NCBI GenBank assembly: GCA_905250125.1
Contig: CAJNOL010000659.1
Location: forward strand, 44,019 to 108,018
Source: Rotaria sordida
Lineage: Eukaryota > Rotifera > Eurotatoria > Philodinida > Philodinidae
DNA length: 64,000 nt
Direction of reading: 5' to 3'
Part shown: positions 59,498 to 64,000 of the stretch, one piece after another
Layout: each line of letters begins with the position of its first letter
Numbering within the stretch: position 1 is the first letter of the stretch
Program-made: the position numbers and the translations under genes
Notes under the pieces: generated by a model
Told to the model about the DNA's origin: nothing
Databases searched by the model: none
What the model saw: only the letters and a program-made list of their open reading frames with translations

Positions 59498-59969
59498 AAA
59501 AAGAAATTCAAATTCATAAGGAATCTGATGCAGTGTTTTCACGAGGAATTCGAATCTGTAATTGGTTTTAGAATCCGAGTGAAAAGTCATAAACTATTAT
59601 TGATATGTTGATGAAATACCGCATTCATTTTTTGAAAAAAATGTGAAAATGTGTATATAGTATCTTGTTCATATCTTTTCGAAACTAGGGTCTAAACTTA
59701 AAAATTTTATTACCAAAATGATCAGTGCAAAAAGCTCTACAAATTCTGAAAGTTAGAATGAATTCGGAGGTGATTGCTGAAGCAGCTGAAGAAATCCGAT
59801 GGAATCACCCATAACTGGAAAAAATTTTAAAGAAGAATTTTTATCATGCTTCAATAATATTCGATTTTTAAATGTCAATAAAAAAAATGCTAATTGTAAT
59901 ATAAGATAAATTTATCTCGATCACATTAAGAGTGCCGGTAGAAAAAATACACAAAAAAAAATATACAAA
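59498..59969. other. Intergenic, 3' of the monooxygenase gene
   Basis: No gene seen. Confidence 0.5.
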
Positions 59970-61679
59970 TTAGACACTGCGTTGGCAAAAGTATTTAGAA
60001 AAATAAGTATCGAAATGTTGAATATCAAACGTTTTTGTACAGTAGGCAATGTACTGATCAGGTCGAATAAGAAAGCCGGCACCCTCCGAGCTCTTATTCA
60101 CGCCAAAAACATGAAAAATTTCTTTTGTATCTTCAGAATATTGAAATTCGTGTACTTTAATCAAATGTGAATAATAGTCTTGGATAAATTTAACAAATAG
60201 AAACAATTTGTTGGAACTAACTCTTTTTGGATTAACTAGGACGAGTAGATGGAAGTAAGTTCGGCTATCATCACCATTATTTGTCGATGCCGAGGACAAT
60301 AAATTATCAGAATGAGTGTAGACGTATGGCATTCGATCACCCGCCTGAACTTTGTCTTTTTTTGAGTCTCCGTCTCCTACAGAAAATGCACTGTGATGAT
60401 ACTGAATTCCAATCATTGAGATACGTCTGAAGAAAGCATCCCGAAGAAACGAAATGTAATTAAGCAAAGGAGAGAGAATATACTGATAGAGATATGGCAA
60501 GATGTTGAGTCTGATAAATCGAAGAATATAGTGAGAACTTGTCATAAATGCAAAGACACGATCAGTTGAGCGAACGACATCTTTTGCTACGCGAATTCGT
60601 TCATCATTATAAGTTTTCAATAATTCGTTATTGTTTACTGTTTTTCCTTGAACAGTAAAGGCAAGTTTCCAAGCTAAATTAAAGGCATCCTGAAGGCCTG
60701 TGTTCATACCTTGACCGCCGACAGGAGAATGAATATGTGCTGCATCGCCCAGTAGAAAATATTTATTGTGAAGCGAAAATGCTTCGACATAGCGATGATG
60801 TGTTCGGTAAGTTGTCATCCACAATGAATTGTACAAGTGAATTCTTCTTTCCAGATGTTGACTAATACACGACTGGATATCTTCAAATTGCAACTGTTTT
60901 GAAGATCTTAAAAGTTCATGGGGAACAGTGCCGATAACACGGTATCTATTATCATTTTCATGGCCCTTCAATGGAAATAGAAGACCTATGCCAGATTTTG
61001 TTAGATTGAATTGTATATCATCCGTTACTGTTCCACTTTTTTCCTCATCCAAAAACTTCACATGGCAATCAATCACAAAAAGGGTTTCTTCATAGGTATT
61101 ACCGGGAAATGATAATTGAAGACTTTGTCTAACTTTCGAATGAGCACCGTCACAGCCGCATAGATATTTCGTGCGGATTTTGATCAATTCTCCTTCAATA
61201 GTGTCACGATAATCTTTGATTGTGCATTCAATTAGTTCGCTATTGACATCATCAAGTTCATGGAAGCTAATCAGTTCACATTGTCGATCTATTTGAATAC
61301 GACGCTTAAGGAGGAAATCTTCAAGTAATTCTTCAGTTTTTGATTGCTCCAGAATGAGTATATATGGATATTTAGTTAAGTTTCGTGTTCGTAAAATATT
61401 CATATCCACTTCCATTCGCTTTTTTCCATTGAAAAATCCGCTAAGACCCTTGACAATTTCACCACGACGAACAGCTTCATCTCCAATTCCCAGTTGATCG
61501 AAGATTTCTAGAGAACGAGCATGGACGGCTAGCGCACGCGACTGAGTTGTATGATTGACGGATTTGTCAAATATGCGAAATTTAATACCGTAGAGAGACA
61601 ACAGACAAGCCAATAGTAAACCAGTTGGGCCTGCGCCAATGATAACAACATCAACAATTTCCGGTATTGACGATGACAT
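59970..61679 (-). CDS. FAD-dependent aromatic-ring monooxygenase (PheA/TfdB type), intronless
   Basis: A single exon of 569 aa. The Rossmann motif GAGPTG is at residues 15-20, the CDGAHS motif at 176-181 and the GDAAHIHSPVGGQGMNTGLQ block at 311-330, the three signatures of class A flavin hydroxylases (FAD_binding_3). The AWKLA helix follows, and the C-terminal ~150 residues form the thioredoxin-like tail seen in phenol-hydroxylase relatives. Such enzymes use NAD(P)H and O2 to hydroxylate aromatic rings or oxidise polyketides and antibiotics; the substrate is unknown. The frame extends upstream to a TTG at 61739, but the ATG at 61679 fits the family and lies 2 nt after a CTACAG acceptor. Family distribution (bacteria, fungi) and the lack of introns suggest horizontal transfer. 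A bacterial homologue usually has ~530-600 aa, so this looks complete. Confidence 0.9.
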   Translation of the reverse strand: MSSSIPEIVDVVIIGAGPTGLLLACLLSLYGIKFRIFDKSVNHTTQSRALAVHARSLEIFDQLGIGDEAVRRGEIVKGLSGFFNGKKRMEVDMNILRTRNLTKYPYILILEQSKTEELLEDFLLKRRIQIDRQCELISFHELDDVNSELIECTIKDYRDTIEGELIKIRTKYLCGCDGAHSKVRQSLQLSFPGNTYEETLFVIDCHVKFLDEEKSGTVTDDIQFNLTKSGIGLLFPLKGHENDNRYRVIGTVPHELLRSSKQLQFEDIQSCISQHLERRIHLYNSLWMTTYRTHHRYVEAFSLHNKYFLLGDAAHIHSPVGGQGMNTGLQDAFNLAWKLAFTVQGKTVNNNELLKTYNDERIRVAKDVVRSTDRVFAFMTSSHYILRFIRLNILPYLYQYILSPLLNYISFLRDAFFRRISMIGIQYHHSAFSVGDGDSKKDKVQAGDRMPYVYTHSDNLLSSASTNNGDDSRTYFHLLVLVNPKRVSSNKLFLFVKFIQDYYSHLIKVHEFQYSEDTKEIFHVFGVNKSSEGAGFLIRPDQYIAYCTKTFDIQHFDTYFSKYFCQRSV

Positions 61680-61710
61680 AGCTGTAGTCTTTTCAGATGT
61701 AAAAGATAAA
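61680..61710 (-). promoter_or_regulatory. 3' splice acceptor just upstream of the monooxygenase ATG
   Basis: On the minus strand a T-rich region is followed by AAGACTACAG, then CT and the ATG. The pyrimidine tract is weaker than at the other sites. Confidence 0.35.
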
Positions 61711-62082
61711 AAATAAAAAATAGTGTGTTTGCAGAGCAAAACAGGAAAGTTGAACTGAAATATACAATAAAAAAGAGCTAAACTGAAGCTATTGTATATA
61801 AGAGTTACTGTTATATAATGAGATAAACTGATTTATATGATAAGGATCAAGGTCAGAAAAACGTACTCGAACGAACGAAAGAACGAAACTGTTTGAATCT
61901 TTTAATGTGACTATTTTTTCTCGTTCTTAAGAATGAATCACACACACCCATCAATCAATAATGAAAACGCATCAGTTCTGACACACCTATGCACTTAGGC
62001 GAGAGTTCGCCAGTAGATTGCCGGAGAAAAAAGTTTTCTCAAGTGATCGATCGAGTCAAACCATAGGCAAATCCAAAATGTT
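61711..62082. other. Intergenic, no gene seen
   Basis: Upstream region of the monooxygenase; contains short ACGAACGAAAGAACGAAA repeats near 61868. Confidence 0.5.
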
Positions 62083-62133
62083 AGGGCGGGTGTGGGTGTG
62101 GGTATTTCCATCATTAACACCCACACCTACTCC
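62083..62133. repeat. TGTGGG-type hairpin H9
   Basis: Left arm AGGGCGGGTGTGGGTGTGGG; right arm TAACACCCACACCTACTCC; loop about 10 nt. Confidence 0.9.
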
Positions 62134-62292
62134 AAAAAAAAACGTTGCAGCAGAGTGAAAAGTCATTGTAACACAATTATAGGTTCCCATGATAATACAT
62201 ATGTTTTATCGACTTTTACAGTATATTGAATATTTGTTTTTAATATTTTTTACTAAATAATAACTGCTTATTTAATGTTTCTCTTATATTTG

Positions 62293-62335
62293 AAGGTGTG
62301 GGTGTGGGTAAGGGGAAAATCAACACCCACATCCT
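62293..62335. repeat. TGTGGG-type hairpin H10
   Basis: Left arm AAGGTGTGGGTGTGGGTA; right arm CAACACCCACATCCT; 10-nt purine-rich loop. Only 160 bp from hairpin H9. Confidence 0.9.
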
Positions 62336-63241
62336 CAGTAGAGCGTTAGTGACTCTTACATCGCATTATTTGTTTTGTTAGTATGTCTCAGAATGAGGGA
62401 TATCAGCGTTCCGTTTCTAAGGAATGGAAACACATCTCATATTGCGTTTTCTAGTATTAGTGCAATACATTAAGGTTTGTATACTTCTTTCTTATATTTT
62501 ATGTGAGAGTACCATGCGTTCCCCGTTTCTGGAAATGAAATGCAAAGGTGACATTCCTACTCAAAATAAAATCTCTAATCTCTATGATTCATTATCAATC
62601 TACTTCTGTTTTCTTCTTATTTGTTTTTATTACTCATCATTACATCAATTTGCTTTTTTTTCTTCAATCTAATTGATTTTGATGATGTTTTAGTAATTCA
62701 CAAATAAGTGCAAATACAAATAATGAATTACTTAGTCATTGTGCTGATAGCAATATTATTAATCAACAAAAAAACTTAACAAATCAATAATAAAAAAAAC
62801 TCATTATATGAAAAAACTTTTTTTTTCCGATGGGCTGATGAATTTTACTTCAAATCTTTCGGAATTATTAATTCAATAAACAATAAGTTCTGCATCAAAT
62901 AGGAGAATGAAAATTTCAAACAATAACAAATGAATTAATTCGTTACACAATGTATGTATTTTAAAAAATTGTAAATTATGAAAAAATATTTTCGAGAATC
63001 AATGGAACGTTTTTTTTTCGGTTTGAATTCAGTTGAACTTAATTGTATATTTCATTCGCTATTTTTACACGGTCGAGATAAGAGGTATTCTATCTTGTCG
63101 GTTACGTACATTTTCTTTGTTCAACTCATCGATTATATTTTTTCGTATTAATTTATTTTACACCCAATTTTCAAATTATTTTTGAAATTATCAATTAAGG
63201 TAATTATATCCTGGTGTTTTTACGTCAGGTGTATCTTAATT
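62336..63241. other. Intergenic, probable 5' region of the LINE
   Basis: No gene apart from a low-complexity ORF at 62424-62672. The last few hundred bases may be the 5'UTR of the retrotransposon that follows. Confidence 0.4.
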
Positions 63242-63930
63242 ATGCCTCCAAAAAAGGGAGGAACAGGTGGAAATAAGCAAGGACAAAATTACATTAATTC
63301 TATTAATGCAATACAAGGTCAAACAGCTGTAGCTGATGTTCGAGGAACAATGGCGATGAGTCATAGTCCGAGAACAAAGACTTCTGCAGGAGCAAAGGCT
63401 GGCCTCAACAAGCAATCAAATTTTAGCATCGCTCCTCTAATTCTAGAGGGCGTAAAGCTAAATAAATTACAATTAAATGACGTCATCAAGCAGCATTTAA
63501 AGGACTTACGAATTTCTGATATTCAGCTAAGTCGATCAGGAATTTTCACACTATATGCAAGCGATGTCAGTTCGTTTAATCGTTTGTTAAATGAGCTAGC
63601 ATCAATTCTTGCAACAAATGGTCAGGCTACAGCGAAAGTATATATGCCCCGATCCATTCAAGGTATAAAAGATACGGAAAAGGTCGCGTTTGTTAAAAGC
63701 GTCGACTTAGAAATTCCTGAAAGTCGAATAACTGAAGCATTGAAGAATATTGGCCTTGGTGTTGTTGATGTTATTCGACTAACAAATAAGGTAAAAAACA
63801 TACCGACCAAAACCATCAAGATCACATTTAATGATCCGCAAAATCGAAATACATTTATTCGTACTGGTTTACAAGTCGACTCAGTGCGTTTCGAAGCCGA
63901 AGCTGCAATGCAAAATACAAAGCCGGTGCA
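63242..63930 (+). mobile_element. ORF1 of a non-LTR retrotransposon (jockey/Hebe-like), truncated
   Basis: From the ATG at 63242 the frame encodes about 230 residues: a basic Gly/Lys-rich N-terminus (PPKKGGTGGNKQGQ), a helical region, and a folded RNA-binding-like domain (VKSVDLEIPESRITEALKNI, GLGVVDVIRLTNK, TKTIKITFNDPQNRNTFIRT). It ends at AAMQNTKPVQC. In jockey-clade ORF1 proteins this is the spot where the CCHC zinc knuckles begin, and the Cys here may be the first ligand. Instead the DNA changes to TGTGGG repeats, so the knuckles and ORF2 (endonuclease and reverse transcriptase) are missing. Hebe of Adineta vaga is a subtelomeric jockey-type element; a link is inference from family memory. 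Confidence 0.7.
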
Positions 63931-64000
63931 ATGTGGGTGTGGGGCAAGGTGTGGGGTGTGGGTGAGTGTGGGTGTGGGTGAGTGTGGGTGTGGGTGAGTG
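63930..64000 (+). repeat. TGTGGG telomere-type repeat array at the window edge
   Basis: About ten TGTGGG units with TGTGGGG and TGAG variants begin within the LINE codon after PVQ and run to the last base. The G-rich strand reads 5' to 3' to the right, which is the orientation of a right-hand chromosome end. The window stops here, so whether it is terminal or interstitial cannot be told. Regular TGAG interruptions suggest an older, somewhat decayed array. Confidence 0.9.

Overview
The window looks like the nuclear genome of a bdelloid rotifer (Adineta/Rotaria type). It is AT-rich and gene-sparse. Its genes have very short introns (about 50-80 bp) mixed with long ones. It carries protein families I associate with bdelloids: FG-GAP repeat proteins, pentapeptide-repeat membrane proteins, TPR genes and bacterial-type intronless genes. 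TGTGGG, which I recall as the bdelloid telomere repeat, occurs many times and forms an array at the right edge. The organism call is inference from sequence character; no database was searched.

Layout. 1-613: 5' part of a dynamin-like GTPase (minus). 1.2-1.4 kb: 9-bp minisatellite running into a 100-N gap. 4.5-5.8 kb: four-exon glycine-N-acyltransferase-like gene (minus). 8.1-9.0 kb: a truncated plus-strand gene meeting a bacterial-type GNAT acetyltransferase tail to tail. 9-23 kb: almost gene-free, holding two large structures: a 620-bp fold-back and a 2.4-kb satellite (152/173-bp units) closed by 50-bp inverted repeats. 23.5-31.3 kb: a probable three-exon gene for a membrane protein with 28 FG-GAP repeats. 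31-37.5 kb: mobile and repeat debris (piggyBac-like end, 167-bp hAT-type MITE, 35-bp tandem repeat) and gene remnants (GH31, TPR, unknown exons). 37.8-40 kb: pentapeptide-repeat membrane protein. 43-44.5 kb: intronless 509-aa protein of unknown function. 47.5-50.5 kb: a bacterial PAPS reductase (CysH) fused behind a eukaryote-like coiled coil. 53.8-55 kb: broken unknown gene. 55.7-56.6 kb: secreted His/Pro-rich proprotein. 57.4-57.8 kb: B-type lectin with one internal stop. 60-61.7 kb: intronless FAD monooxygenase. 63.2 kb to the end: ORF1 of a LINE, cut off by TGTGGG repeats.

Three signals stand out. (i) Ten short TGTGGG/CCCACA hairpins, all with the same polarity as a head-to-head telomere fusion, are scattered between 17.6 and 62.3 kb. 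(ii) A LINE ORF1 ends abruptly in telomere-type repeats whose G-rich strand points outwards, as a healed chromosome end would. (iii) Foreign-looking intronless genes carry a splice-acceptor sequence 2-8 nt before their ATG, as expected if they receive a trans-spliced leader. Together these suggest a subtelomere-like accessory region that gathers foreign genes, retroelements and broken host genes. The genes do not form one pathway. The likely metabolic imports are sulfate assimilation (CysH), N-acylation/acetylation and aromatic hydroxylation.
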